The notes beneath the pieces were generated by a model, which was not told the origin of the DNA, made no database searches, and was given only the letters and a program-made list of their open reading frames with translations. The position numbers were made by a program, and so were the translations under genes. A stretch of DNA of 64,000 nt from Halobacillus_B sp963739045 (GTDB lineage: Bacteria > Bacillota > Bacilli > Bacillales > Halobacillaceae), in NCBI GenBank assembly GCA_963739045.1, contig CAVTYY010000005.1, positions 620,001-684,000 on the forward strand. The letters are read 5' to 3'. The first letter of the stretch is position 1. The number at the start of each line of letters is the position of its first letter. Shown here piece by piece: positions 24,760-33,043 of the stretch.

Positions 24760-25656
24760 TTATCTATTTAATTTCATTAAAGCTAAATAGGTAGTGAGTG
24801 CTCCTTTGAAATCTTTCACATCTATGCCTGTCTTTTCAATAAATTTATCCACGCGATATTGTAAACTATTCCTATGCATGAAGAGGTTCTTCGCTGCGAG
24901 GCTGGCATTGGACCCCGATTCTAGGAAGACTTGGACTGTTTGCAATAGTTCCCGATCATCTATCACATGTTTAAAGACCGATCGTACGATGTGGTTTGAA
25001 TCTTCTTCAGATAAACTGTTGATAAACAGGTAGGGGATCATGTCTTGATAAGTCACTACTGAGCCAATACGGTGCTGCTTTGCTTTTTCGAAACAATTTC
25101 TTGACCACTCGAAAATAGCGGGCGCTTCCTTTAGATCAGCAGAAAATTCACTTACAAAGAATTTGATGGAGGTATAGAAATCACTCATTAATACGTCAAT
25201 CACATTTTGAAAATAGATGGGATCATCGTCTAAAGTATGAGCTTCTTCTACAATGAACCCGCTTTGGTCATTTTCCCATATGATGGGCATTACACTTGGA
25301 AACAGCGATTGCAAGGCTTCCCTAATGGTATCTCGCTGAACCGTATCATCACCGATGGAAAAGAAAACAAACCGGTAAAAGCCAGGAGAATCGGCTCTGA
25401 ACGTTTCTTCCTTTCCAAAAAGATACGATGCCCATTCTTTTTCACGTTCTGTTTCAACCAAGTGAGTGGTCAATAATGGCGATAAGAAGGTTTGCAGCAT
25501 TTGGCTTTCTCTATCGGTCATTTCTATTCTTAATATTCCTATGGTTTCCATGTCATTCGTCTGGTACCAGAAGTAATCGTCAAAATTGGCTTCATTCTGC
25601 GGTGTGGACTGAATTAAAGAAGGGTAGATATCTTTGAGCTCGCTGATTATGGACAT
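24760..25656 (-). CDS. PucR-type helix-turn-helix regulator (YxkF-like)
   Basis: A 298-residue protein. The last 60 residues form the PucR C-terminal HTH: TVQVFLESGSNASLAAKNLF followed by MHRNSLQYRVDKFIEKTGID. The N-terminal region is unassigned. B. subtilis yxkF sits beside msmX in the same way, supporting orthology and a role in sugar uptake control. Start moved to ATG 25656 (MSIISELKD), which has AAGGA eight bases upstream, instead of the longest frame beginning at 25704. Confidence 0.8.
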   Translation of the reverse strand: MSIISELKDIYPSLIQSTPQNEANFDDYFWYQTNDMETIGILRIEMTDRESQMLQTFLSPLLTTHLVETEREKEWASYLFGKEETFRADSPGFYRFVFFSIGDDTVQRDTIREALQSLFPSVMPIIWENDQSGFIVEEAHTLDDDPIYFQNVIDVLMSDFYTSIKFFVSEFSADLKEAPAIFEWSRNCFEKAKQHRIGSVVTYQDMIPYLFINSLSEEDSNHIVRSVFKHVIDDRELLQTVQVFLESGSNASLAAKNLFMHRNSLQYRVDKFIEKTGIDVKDFKGALTTYLALMKLNR

Positions 25657-25776
25657 GATGATCTTCCTTTTTATGAGAGTTTCTACTATTATAATATTAT
25701 ACACATTGAATGCAAAATCAGTGGAGAGTCAGAAAGTATAGATAAGGTAAGGGATTTAGGTTAAGGAGGAATAGAT

Positions 25777-26058
25777 ATGGAACACATTAAAGATCAGCAG
25801 CGGTATGGACAAGAAACGAAAAACCGTTTAAAGAGGATAGAGGGTCAAGTAAGAGGCGTCTTGAAGATGATGGAGGAAGAAAAAGACTGCAAGGATGTAA
25901 TCACACAGCTCTCAGCGGCAAGATCTGCTATGGACCGGGCAATTGGATATATTGTCGCCAAGAATTTAGAAACCTGTATCCGTGAAGCTCAGGAGGAAGG
26001 CGGCTCTGCTGAAGAACTTATTAACGAAGCTGTCCAAATGATTGTAAAAAGCCGATAA
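25777..26058 (+). CDS. CsoR/CstR-family repressor
   Basis: A 93-residue all-helical DNA-binding protein (DUF156). Cys38 and Cys67, 29 apart, match the two conserved cysteines of the family. The copper ligand His of CsoR, four residues before the second Cys, is Asn63 here, which argues against copper sensing and for a persulfide sensor of the CstR/YrkD type. No rhodanese, sulfurtransferase or copper ATPase gene is adjacent. Start after AAGGAGGAAT. Confidence 0.85.
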   Translation: MEHIKDQQRYGQETKNRLKRIEGQVRGVLKMMEEEKDCKDVITQLSAARSAMDRAIGYIVAKNLETCIREAQEEGGSAEELINEAVQMIVKSR

Positions 26059-26351
26059 ATGATAAACGTTCAAACGATAAAAAATAATGCAAAGCAAGTG
26101 GATTAATATTCGCTGGAAAACCCGAACCATTAGATTTCCATTGGTTCGGGTTTTCTGTGTTTTGATGGACACGAGGTGCCGATTCGTCCACTTGCTATGC
26201 TTCAAATTAGTGCTGTTCCCGCAGGAGTCTGTACAGGTCGACTCCGATTGCTGGTGTTCCTATAATATTAAAAGGATTTGCATTTTTTATTTGCTGCTAA
26301 AGGAAGTGAAGCTTCTCTTTGTTTTCCCATAGGAACTATCATCTTCTTTTC
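26059..26351. other. Intergenic stretch with terminator and repeat remnant
   Basis: A terminator lies at 26117-26158. At about 26212-26255, TTCCCGCAGGAGTC and CGACTCCGATTGCTGG look like a remnant of the GC-rich structured repeat seen whole at 31474-31604. No gene is supported. Confidence 0.45.
26117..26158 (+). terminator. Terminator of the recurrent GAACCA/TGGTTC family
   Basis: AAAACCCGAACCA/TGGTTCGGGTTTT with loop TTAGATTTCCAT. The sequence works on both strands, serving the repressor gene and possibly the converging efflux operon. Confidence 0.85.
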
Positions 26352-27815
26352 TTAATCAAGGTTAGGATCGGTTCTCTTTAAGAAGAACGAAAGGATAATA
26401 CCTGCGATAGCTATTCCTGTTGCAACAAGAAAGGCCATATTTATTCCATGAATCATCGCATCTGACATGATCTGCTGTTTTACCTGGGCAGAGGATTCGC
26501 CTGCATACTGGCTCATATCAGGATCGAAATTCTTAGATGTATTCGTCATTACGGTAACAAGCATGGCGGTACCCATTGAACCGGCAATCGTTCTCATCGT
26601 GTTATTCATGGCAGTACCATGTGGTATCAGACTCTTAGGCAGCTGGTTTAATCCTGCTGTAGAAACAGGCATCATGACCATGGCTATCCCCATCATTCGA
26701 ATCGCATAAATAATAAGAATGAACGTGTAGGCTGTATCTGCAGTAAGGTTTGTAAATTGATAAGTGGTTACTGCCACGATGGTCAAGCCGATCATCGCCA
26801 GCCAGCGGGCACCGAACTTATCAAAGATTCTACCGGTAATAGGAGACATGATGCCCATTACAATTGCTCCTGGCAATAACAATAACCCGGATTCAAAGGC
26901 AGTAAATCCTCTCATGTTTTGCATGTAAATGGGAAGAAGCAGTTCAGCTCCAAGCATAGCCATCATGACAATCATTGTAGTGGTAGAAGCAATGGCGAAG
27001 ATCCCATATTTAAAGACTCTAAATTCTAGAATCGGCGTTTCAAGCTTGAACTGCCTCCATATAAACATGAATAATGCAATCGCTCCAATGATAACGGATA
27101 TATAGACTTGCGGCGCGTCCCAGCCATCATTACCTGCATCACTCAGTCCGTATAATAGGCCGCCAAAACCTAGTGTAGAGAGAAGAATCGACAGAATATC
27201 AATCGTAGGATTCGTTTGCTTTGTCACATTTTTAAGTGCAAACATCCCGAAAAGAATGGACAATACAGCTATCGGCAATACGACTAAAAATGGAGAACGC
27301 CACGAGTAGTGTTCAACCAGATAACCGGAAAGTGTTGGTCCGATAGCTGGACCAAACGCAATAACCAGCCCTGCAATCCCCATTACTGTTCCCCTTTTTT
27401 CAACAGGGAAGATCATCAGAAAGACGGTCTGCATTAACGGCATCATAATACCGGCTCCGCCTGCCTGAACTAGTCGTCCCATAAGTAGTACAGAGAAGTT
27501 AGGAGCAACCACTGCAATTAACGTACCCGCTGTAAATAAGCCCATCGCAATAAAGAAAAGTCTACGAGTTGTAAATTTTCCAATGAGAAAAGCAGTCACA
27601 GGGATCATGACTCCGTTGACCAGCATAAAGCCAGTCATAAGCCACTGGGCTGTATTCGCTGTAATGTTTAAGTCGTTCATAATATTTGGGAGTGCTGTAT
27701 TTAATAGTGTCTGGTTTAATATCGCCACAAAAGCACTGACAAGCAGCACAGAAACGATTAGCTTACGGTTTATCTCTTGTGGTTGTTCTTGTGGATTTTT
27801 ATTAACGTCTTCCAT
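26352..27815 (-). CDS. DHA2-family drug efflux transporter (LmrB-like)
   Basis: A 487-residue major facilitator with 14 predicted membrane segments. Motifs: LNTALPNIMNDLNI (about 40-53), QWLMTGFMLVNGVMIP, GRLVQAGGAGIMMPLMQTV (motif C-like region), and GIAGLVIAFGPAIGPTLSGY. This fits proton-driven multidrug exporters of the LmrB/EmrB type. It lies 12 bases after the tetR gene on the same strand, giving a classic self-regulated efflux operon. Drug range is unknown. Confidence 0.92.
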   Translation of the reverse strand: MEDVNKNPQEQPQEINRKLIVSVLLVSAFVAILNQTLLNTALPNIMNDLNITANTAQWLMTGFMLVNGVMIPVTAFLIGKFTTRRLFFIAMGLFTAGTLIAVVAPNFSVLLMGRLVQAGGAGIMMPLMQTVFLMIFPVEKRGTVMGIAGLVIAFGPAIGPTLSGYLVEHYSWRSPFLVVLPIAVLSILFGMFALKNVTKQTNPTIDILSILLSTLGFGGLLYGLSDAGNDGWDAPQVYISVIIGAIALFMFIWRQFKLETPILEFRVFKYGIFAIASTTTMIVMMAMLGAELLLPIYMQNMRGFTAFESGLLLLPGAIVMGIMSPITGRIFDKFGARWLAMIGLTIVAVTTYQFTNLTADTAYTFILIIYAIRMMGIAMVMMPVSTAGLNQLPKSLIPHGTAMNNTMRTIAGSMGTAMLVTVMTNTSKNFDPDMSQYAGESSAQVKQQIMSDAMIHGINMAFLVATGIAIAGIILSFFLKRTDPNLD

Positions 27816-27827
27816 GTAACGTCCCCC

Positions 27828-28457
27828 CTATGAATGGTTCTCTGGTGCTTTGTAAAGCCCTTTTTTAATGAGTGCAAGTTCTGTTGTGAAATTATTGATG
27901 GCTTCTTGTTTAGTTAAGTTTCGTACATAATGCTGAATCAAGTTGCGCATAGTGATGGCCATGAGAATCTGCCATACGTGAAATACTTCTTCATTCGCAG
28001 AGATATTGAGAATTTTGCTATCGGTTAAATCACTCATCTGAGCGAAAAACTGCTTGAATTTTTCTTTGTTGCTCTCCTGAGTAAATGCATTCTCTACCTT
28101 ATGATTCATATATAGAAAAGCATTCTTAAAAAAATTGTGGTTCTCTTCAATATTGAAATTATCGATCATGGATTGAAACATGTACGTAAACGTATCAAAG
28201 ATCTGGCCGTCTGTTTCTTTTAGCATCTCAATAAATTTCTGTTTATTTTCTTTAGAATGTTCTTCTAATAAATAGAAGAAAGCATCTTCTTTATCCTCAA
28301 AATATTGGTAAAAGCTTCCTCTCGCGATACCAGCGTCTTTAATGATATTTGAAATTGATGCTTCATAAAGCTGAACGCGTGAAAACTCCTTTTTGGCCGC
28401 TTTTATTAATACTGTTTGCTTCTCTTTCGGCAGATTAAAAAAGGTGGGCTTAGGCAT
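27828..28457 (-). CDS. TetR-family repressor of the adjacent efflux gene
   Basis: A 209-residue regulator. The N-terminal HTH is residues 15-60 (ASISNIIKDAGIARGSFYQYFEDKEDAF, given here in outline); the rest is a helical ligand domain with several Phe and Met. Start after AAGGAGGTAC. It is the first gene of a two-gene operon with the LmrB-like exporter and its promoter carries two inverted-repeat operators, so autoregulation is likely, as for LmrA-LmrB. Confidence 0.92.
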   Translation of the reverse strand: MPKPTFFNLPKEKQTVLIKAAKKEFSRVQLYEASISNIIKDAGIARGSFYQYFEDKEDAFFYLLEEHSKENKQKFIEMLKETDGQIFDTFTYMFQSMIDNFNIEENHNFFKNAFLYMNHKVENAFTQESNKEKFKQFFAQMSDLTDSKILNISANEEVFHVWQILMAITMRNLIQHYVRNLTKQEAINNFTTELALIKKGLYKAPENHS

Positions 28458-28484
28458 AAAAGAGTACCTCCTTAATCGTTAATG

Positions 28485-28543
28485 TGACAACGTGTCATCT
28501 TGGCTGACGAATAAATAATATATGACACGTTGTCACATGTCAA
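28485..28543 (-). promoter_or_regulatory. tetR-efflux promoter with two TetR operators
   Basis: Minus-strand promoter TTGACA (28538-28543), 17 bases, TATTAT (28515-28520). Two copies of TGACA-N3-TGTCA sit at 28523-28535, filling the spacer, and 28485-28497, downstream of the start point. Their centres are 38 bp apart and they are inverted copies of each other (CGT versus ACG in the middle). This placement predicts tight repression. Confidence 0.88.
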
Positions 28544-28581
28544 GAAGAAAAATTAATTTGTAATTTCAATAAAGTTAAAAA

Positions 28582-28619
28582 AGCTTCAAGGCACTCATTT
28601 GAATGTGAGTGCCTTGAAA
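28582..28619 (-). terminator. Terminator of the 54-residue gene
   Basis: AAGGCACTCA/TGAGTGCCTT stem with an 8-base loop, followed by T-rich sequence on the minus strand. Confidence 0.8.
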
Positions 28620-28622
28620 GAA

Positions 28623-28787
28623 TTATTCTTCTTCTTGTTTAGGAATAGGGTGAGTTTCACTTATCTGTTCACGGCCATAAACGGATCGTGTCATTCCAGC
28701 AGCCATTCCTTCATTAATCATTCGGTCGACATCTAACTCATACTTATCTTTACCCTCAGGAGCGCATTCTTTTTCTTTTCCTGCCAT
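28623..28787 (-). CDS. 54-residue protein, unknown function
   Basis: A small gene: ATG at 28787 after GTAAGGAGGTGA, stop at 28623, then a terminator. The protein starts MAGKEKECAPEGKDKYELDV, continues DRMINEGMAAGMTRSVYGRE and ends HPIPKQEEE; it is charged, with a single Cys and no membrane segment. Signals for expression are excellent. I do not recognise the family. Confidence 0.75.
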   Translation of the reverse strand: MAGKEKECAPEGKDKYELDVDRMINEGMAAGMTRSVYGREQISETHPIPKQEEE

Positions 28788-28938
28788 GATAATGTCACCT
28801 CCTTACTTTAGGTTTTCCATGGACTGATAAGATCACTAAAACCAATAATTGGAGAAAAGTTATTCCAGGAATAATCCACAAGTTCAGGCATAAAGTTGTC
28901 CCACAGATAATAATTATGAAATAGAGGGGGGCGGTGAA

Positions 28939-29346
28939 GTGGTACAAAGTAATAATTTTATTCAGATGCTCGAAAAAGCAATTGAGGATGAATGGAGTGC
29001 CCATGATTTTTACAAAAGACTGGGTGAAGATACAAGCAATCGTTTCTTTAAAGATTACATTAAACATGCAGAAGAAGATGAAGCCAAGCACTATCAGTTG
29101 TTTCAACACCTTCATTACCAATTAACAGGGCAGTATCACCATTTTGAACCGGTCAAAATAGAATATACATCCTTTCAAAATGGGGTGAAGAAAGCTCAGC
29201 AAGCAGAATTTGAGGCTTTTGAAATGTACCGGACTATGATATTTATGATTCCAAACCAAATCGCTTATCAGCCGCTATTTATTGCGATGACAGATGAAAT
29301 GGAGCACGCTACAAGATTCGGCACTATACTTGGGATGCTGAAATAA
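28939..29346 (+). CDS. Ferritin-like/rubrerythrin-type protein
   Basis: A 135-residue four-helix protein. Carboxylate/His ligands in di-iron order are seen: Glu in AIEDEWSAHDFY, E-x2-H in AEEDEAKHYQLF, Glu in AEFEAFEMYR and DEMEHATRF. The family binds di-iron for oxidase or peroxidase chemistry. GTG start at 28939 with GAGGGGGG upstream. It lacks the rubredoxin domain of full rubrerythrin. Monocistronic. Confidence 0.8.
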   Translation: MVQSNNFIQMLEKAIEDEWSAHDFYKRLGEDTSNRFFKDYIKHAEEDEAKHYQLFQHLHYQLTGQYHHFEPVKIEYTSFQNGVKKAQQAEFEAFEMYRTMIFMIPNQIAYQPLFIAMTDEMEHATRFGTILGMLK

Positions 29347-29354
29347 GCTAACTT

Positions 29355-29389
29355 TTAAGGTCAGGATAACTTCCTGGTCTTTTTTTGAT
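29355..29389 (+). terminator. Terminator
   Basis: AAGGTCAGGA/TTCCTGGTCTT stem with a TAAC-type loop and T7. Confidence 0.75.
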
Positions 29390-29495
29390 CCAGAAAATGA
29401 TGGAAGATAAAGAATTCATATGAAGCTTTAATTGGCGTCGCTTTATGAATTCCATTATACTGGGATAAGCAGAAATTTAGAAAAGAGGCTAGCTT

Positions 29496-30632
29496 ATGAA
29501 CCCAGTTCTTATCATCATATTTATGATTATTATCGGAGCATTGATTGGCGGTGTGACAAACTCATTAGCCATTAAAATGCTTTTTCGTCCATATAAGGCA
29601 CGCTATATAGGGAAATATAAAATTCCTTTTACCCCGGGCTTAATTCCTAAACGACAGCAGGAACTTGCCAAGCAGTTAGGAAGAATGGTCGTTGATCATT
29701 TATTAACCGCAGAGGGATTAAGGCGGAAATTAGAACACCCCGAGTTTCAAACGAATATCACCGGGTGGGCCCAAGAAGAAGTTAAAAAACTATTGGAGCA
29801 TCCGGCAGCCGTACAGGAATTGCTCACCAAGGCAGATATTGATCTCTCTTCTAAAAAAATGGAGAAGGAAATTAGTCATTGGGTTGAGGTGCGGTATGAT
29901 GCTGTAATGGAAAATTACCGAGAAAAATCTCCACGAGAAGTTCTATCAGATGAGTGGATGAGAAAAGCGGAAAAAGGGACCGGTCAGCTTGCAGACTATA
30001 TCCAATTCAAGGTGAAAGAATACTTGAATAGTTATGAAGGGAAGCAGAAGGTTTCAGAGCTCATTAATAATTACCTGGAGAACCAAGGTTTTTTTGGAAG
30101 TATGGTTTCTTCTTTTATGGGGTCGGAGAGCTTAACGGAGCGGATGTATCCCGCCATTATCCGGTATATATCAGCGCAAGAAACGAACGATTGGCTGCGC
30201 AGTATGCTCCAGGATGAACTTCATGAACTCGCCAGCCAGCCTATTAGTCAATTCGAAGCAAAAATCGGTAAATCAGCCATCGGCAGAGCGTTAGGACAAG
30301 CCGTAGCTAAATCGCTTCCCATAGAGGAGTGGATGTCGCGTTCAGTTGCTGAATGGAGCAAGCCAGTCCGTTCAAGAATCCTCAATGACCTGGTTCCCTA
30401 TGTAGTGAAGCAGCTGACTGCAGCTATATCTGATCGTATAGAAGGTTTAATGAAATCCATGCATCTATCTGAAATTGTTCAGGAAGAGGTAGAATCCTTC
30501 CAAGTGGATCGTTTGGAAGAAATGGTGCTTGGAATTTCCCGGCGTGAGTTTAAAATGATTACTTATTTAGGAGCACTGTTAGGAGGATTAATTGGTTTAT
30601 TACAAGGATTTATTGTTCTCTTTCTAGGATAA
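29496..30632 (+). CDS. yheB: DUF445 membrane protein YheB
   Basis: A 378-residue protein with hydrophobic anchors at both ends (residues 2-25 and about 355-377) and a long helical, amphipathic middle, as in DUF445 proteins. The N-terminal motif IGGVTNSLAIKMLFRPYK and FTPGLIPKRQQELAKQLG are hallmarks of the family. In B. subtilis it lies next to yheA, as here. Function is not known; helical amphipathic repeats suggest a membrane-shaping or scaffold role. Confidence 0.92.
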   Translation: MNPVLIIIFMIIIGALIGGVTNSLAIKMLFRPYKARYIGKYKIPFTPGLIPKRQQELAKQLGRMVVDHLLTAEGLRRKLEHPEFQTNITGWAQEEVKKLLEHPAAVQELLTKADIDLSSKKMEKEISHWVEVRYDAVMENYREKSPREVLSDEWMRKAEKGTGQLADYIQFKVKEYLNSYEGKQKVSELINNYLENQGFFGSMVSSFMGSESLTERMYPAIIRYISAQETNDWLRSMLQDELHELASQPISQFEAKIGKSAIGRALGQAVAKSLPIEEWMSRSVAEWSKPVRSRILNDLVPYVVKQLTAAISDRIEGLMKSMHLSEIVQEEVESFQVDRLEEMVLGISRREFKMITYLGALLGGLIGLLQGFIVLFLG

Positions 30633-30715
30633 TGTCCTATTCCTATACATGAGCTAAATCGTTTGTTATAGTGGGGGAGGAGTCAAAGAACGAAAACTTA
30701 GGAGGTCCTTAACTT

Positions 30716-31075
30716 ATGGCTAATATTTACGATAATGCATATGAATTAGAGAAAGCAATTCGCAACAGCGAAGAATTTCAAGGCTTAAAAGATGCCTATG
30801 AAACAGTAATGAGTGATGAAGCTGCGAAAGAAATGTTTGATAATTTCCGTCAGACACAAATCAGCCTTCAACAGAAACAAATGCAGGGCGAAGAAATTTC
30901 TGAGGAGGAAGTAGAACAAGCGAAGAAAGTAGTAGAACTTGTTCAGCAGCATCCACAGATCTCTAAGCTTATGGAAGAGGAACAGCGTTTAAATACAGTG
31001 ATTAATGACGTAAGCCGCATTATCACGAAACCTCTTGAAGAGCTTTACGGTGAACCTAACGAAGAACAACAATAA
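30716..31075 (+). CDS. yheA: YlbF/YmcA-family protein YheA
   Basis: A 119-residue helical protein with NIYDNAYELEKAIRNSEEF and the heptad-rich FRQTQISLQQKQMQGEEISEEE. It belongs to the YlbF/YmcA family, whose other members form the Y-complex that stimulates RNase Y; YheA itself is less studied. It is 83 bases after yheB, with AGGAGGTCC before its ATG, and ends in a terminator. Confidence 0.92.
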   Translation: MANIYDNAYELEKAIRNSEEFQGLKDAYETVMSDEAAKEMFDNFRQTQISLQQKQMQGEEISEEEVEQAKKVVELVQQHPQISKLMEEEQRLNTVINDVSRIITKPLEELYGEPNEEQQ

Positions 31076-31082
31076 GATAATT

Positions 31083-31117
31083 TCTAAAACCACCCGGTCC
31101 TGGGTGGTTTTTTTATG
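31083..31117 (+). terminator. Terminator of yheBA
   Basis: AAACCACCC/GGGTGGTTT stem with GGTCCT loop and T run. Confidence 0.9.
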
Positions 31118-31235
31118 AGAATTTACATAAGGCCGTGTTAGTTTATAAATAATCTTCTTTTAGAAAAAACAGGGCGGAATATTGTTTCAATAAGCAAAGT
31201 ATAAGTCCATTCGCTCGAATTTGAGTCTTCAAATA

Positions 31236-31338
31236 AAGTGCAGGATTGTGTAAGACTCGATTTCGAGACTTTATTGCGTGGTTAAAGCCCTACGGGGGAC
31301 GACTTACTTGTCTTGTTTGTATGGCGTCTCTCGAAATA
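31236..31338. repeat. Stem-forming dispersed repeat, copy 2
   Basis: Matches 20718-20797 in AGTGCAGGATTG, AAGACT, GATTTCGAGACTTTATTG and TCTCGAAAT. It has about 23 extra bases before the closing arm. The outer arm (GCAGGA/TCCTGC) is degraded here, whereas the inner arm is kept. Confidence 0.75.
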
Positions 31339-31473
31339 TGCTCCATATCCGCTTAAGGTAAAGGAGGAGGATGTAAAGCATTTATGGCTGCTAAAATTCC
31401 GATTTAATTGCGTGTAGAAAGGTAGAGCGACAATTTTCCTTCGATTGAAAATGTCCGTTCACTTTATATACAG

Positions 31474-31604
31474 CGGGGTTGGATGAGAAATAGCGAGACT
31501 CCCGCGGGAGAAGGAGCTAGGCAAGACCCCACAAGGAGTGATAACGACTGAGGAGGCTTGCCAGTTCCCCCGCAGGAAAGCGAGTTATTTCCCATCCAAC
31601 CCCA
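31474..31604 (+). repeat. GC-rich structured repeat, full copy
   Basis: Ends are inverted: GGGGTTGGATG-A-GAAATA at the left, TATTTC-C-CATCCAACCCC at the right. Inside are GAGACTCCCGCGGGAGAAG, CAAGACCCC, GAGGAGGCTTG and CCCCGCAGGAAAGC. The CTCCNGCGGGA...GACCCC...GAGGAGGC pattern is common in Bacillales intergenic DNA. Transcribed, it would fold along its whole length. Confidence 0.8.
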
Positions 31605-31798
31605 GTCTTGATATGGCAACGGACCTGAAATGTCTAGAACCTGAGTCTTCAAGTAACGGGAGCATTAATTTGGTAAAGTGAGAATTCCTTATTGAATAAA
31701 TGTTTTATTAATTAATTTTTGTCGAACAATGCAGGAATTTCGCATTCACATCAAGAATTCAATTAAGTGTGATTTATTCAAGAAAAAGGGGTATTTAA

Positions 31799-32572
31799 AT
31801 GAAGCATTTCAAACTGGAAGAAAAGGAAAATGTCGTTCATTTACAACTTGCTCGAGGAGAAAAACTTAATGCTTTAAACGCAGAAATGCTTGAAGAATTT
31901 GCAGAATCACTAAATCAGATTAAAGACAAGAAAGCACAAGTAGTCATCCTATCTGGTGCAGGAGAGGGTTTTTGCGCTGGCGGGGACATTACGATGATGG
32001 AAGAAGCTGCAGATCCTGCTGCCTACGATAAGATCATGGATAATATTGAAACTATTGTTACAACCATCTACACAATGCCAAAGCTTGTAATTGCGGCTGT
32101 GCATGGACCAGCAGTTGGGCTGGGACTAAGCATTGCACTCGCTGCCGACTACGTTATGGCTGTTCCAGAGGCAACGATTTCAATGAACTTTATTGGAATT
32201 GGATTAATTCCCGACGGAGGGGGTCATTTCTGGCTGCAGCAGCGGTTAGGCGTCCATCTTGCCAAGCAATTTGCCTGGGAAGGCCAGCAAATGAGAGCCA
32301 AGGAAGCTTTCGATCATAAGCTTGTTGATATTATAGTAAATGGAGATATTCATGAAGAAGCAGAAGCTCTTGCTCTAAAGTGGAGCCGTAGACCATTGCA
32401 GTCCATGATAGCAACAAAGCAGATTTATCATCAATATGGATTGGATCAGTTGCTGCAATATTTATCGAAGGAAAGGCAGTCTCAGTGGAAACTGCGTCAT
32501 TCAGAAGACCACCAGGAGGGAGTAACGGCCTTCTTGGAGAAGCGAAAACCAAACTTCAAAGGGAGCAAATAA
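31799..32572 (+). CDS. yhaR: Enoyl-CoA hydratase/isomerase-family protein YhaR
   Basis: A 257-residue crotonase-fold protein. The oxyanion-hole segments are LSGAGEGFCAGGDITMM (about 50-66) and AVHGPAVGLGLSIALAADY (about 99-117); FIGIGLIPDGGGHFWL follows. Fatty-acid beta-oxidation enzymes share this layout. There is a catalytic-type acidic residue near PDGGG, but the precise acyl-CoA substrate is unclear. The position beside yhaQ/yheA matches B. subtilis yhaR. Confidence 0.9.
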   Translation: MKHFKLEEKENVVHLQLARGEKLNALNAEMLEEFAESLNQIKDKKAQVVILSGAGEGFCAGGDITMMEEAADPAAYDKIMDNIETIVTTIYTMPKLVIAAVHGPAVGLGLSIALAADYVMAVPEATISMNFIGIGLIPDGGGHFWLQQRLGVHLAKQFAWEGQQMRAKEAFDHKLVDIIVNGDIHEEAEALALKWSRRPLQSMIATKQIYHQYGLDQLLQYLSKERQSQWKLRHSEDHQEGVTAFLEKRKPNFKGSK

Positions 32573-32604
32573 ATAAAGTCGCGTCTATGCACGCGACTTT
32601 AAAT
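32573..32604 (+). terminator. Terminator of yhaR
   Basis: AAAGTCGCG/CGCGACTTT stem with a TCTATGCA loop. Confidence 0.8.
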
Positions 32605-32716
32605 GTGACTAATGGAGAAGGCAGTTTTACTTGCCTTAATATAAATGAAATTAGCGAAAACCTTGAAAGCTTAATTCAATTTCTCAAAACGGCTTAGGCA
32701 GAAAATAGACCATATT

Positions 32717-32902
32717 TTAACGATGAAAAAGGACTAAATGGCCTTCAGGAGCTGTACAGCGATGTGTATGTTCCTCCAACCCCTGATCCTTTAGTTTTTC
32801 TCCGCCAATCTTTTTGGCTTGGTCATCATTCTCTGCTTCAAACGTATCATTTAGAATGTTGGTTCCATCACGCTTAAATGCAGTTAAAAAGTATTTTTTC
32901 AT
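32717..32902 (-). CDS. yhzD: YhzD-family small protein
   Basis: A 61-residue protein: MKKYFLTAFKRDGTNIL, a helix with AENDDQAKKIGGEKL, then EEHTHRCTAPEGHLVLFHR. The HTHRCTxPxGxLxLFHR ending is what I recall of the Bacillus YhzD family. It is convergent with yhaR and divergent from yhaQ. Start after GGGAGGTAGTA. Function unknown. Confidence 0.8.
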   Translation of the reverse strand: MKKYFLTAFKRDGTNILNDTFEAENDDQAKKIGGEKLKDQGLEEHTHRCTAPEGHLVLFHR

Positions 32903-33043
32903 ATTACTACCTCCCTGAACAATCGTTCATTTATCTAATTTTGTCATCTAACGAGAAAAATCCTGCTTTTCGAGTGAAATTTTATATTTTTGAAACCACA
33001 GGACTGATTTAATCGTATCACATAGCGGGGAAGGAGAATGGAA

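Larger units (their letters stand above)
31118..31798. other. 680-bp gene-free stretch with two repeats
   Basis: It holds the second copy of the stem-forming repeat (31236-31338) and the full GC-rich structured repeat (31474-31604). The open frame on the minus strand across 31464-31652 lies within the latter and is not a gene. Confidence 0.6.

Noticed and set aside
31464..31652. Minus-strand 62-codon frame
   Set aside because: It lies within the inverted GC-rich structured repeat; open only because of repeat composition.
32485..32697. Plus-strand 70-codon frame after yhaR
   Set aside because: It overlaps the end of yhaR and runs through the yhaR terminator, with no ribosome site at its start. 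The tail (LNINEISENLESLIQFL) looks protein-like, so a decayed gene is possible, but I cannot support it.
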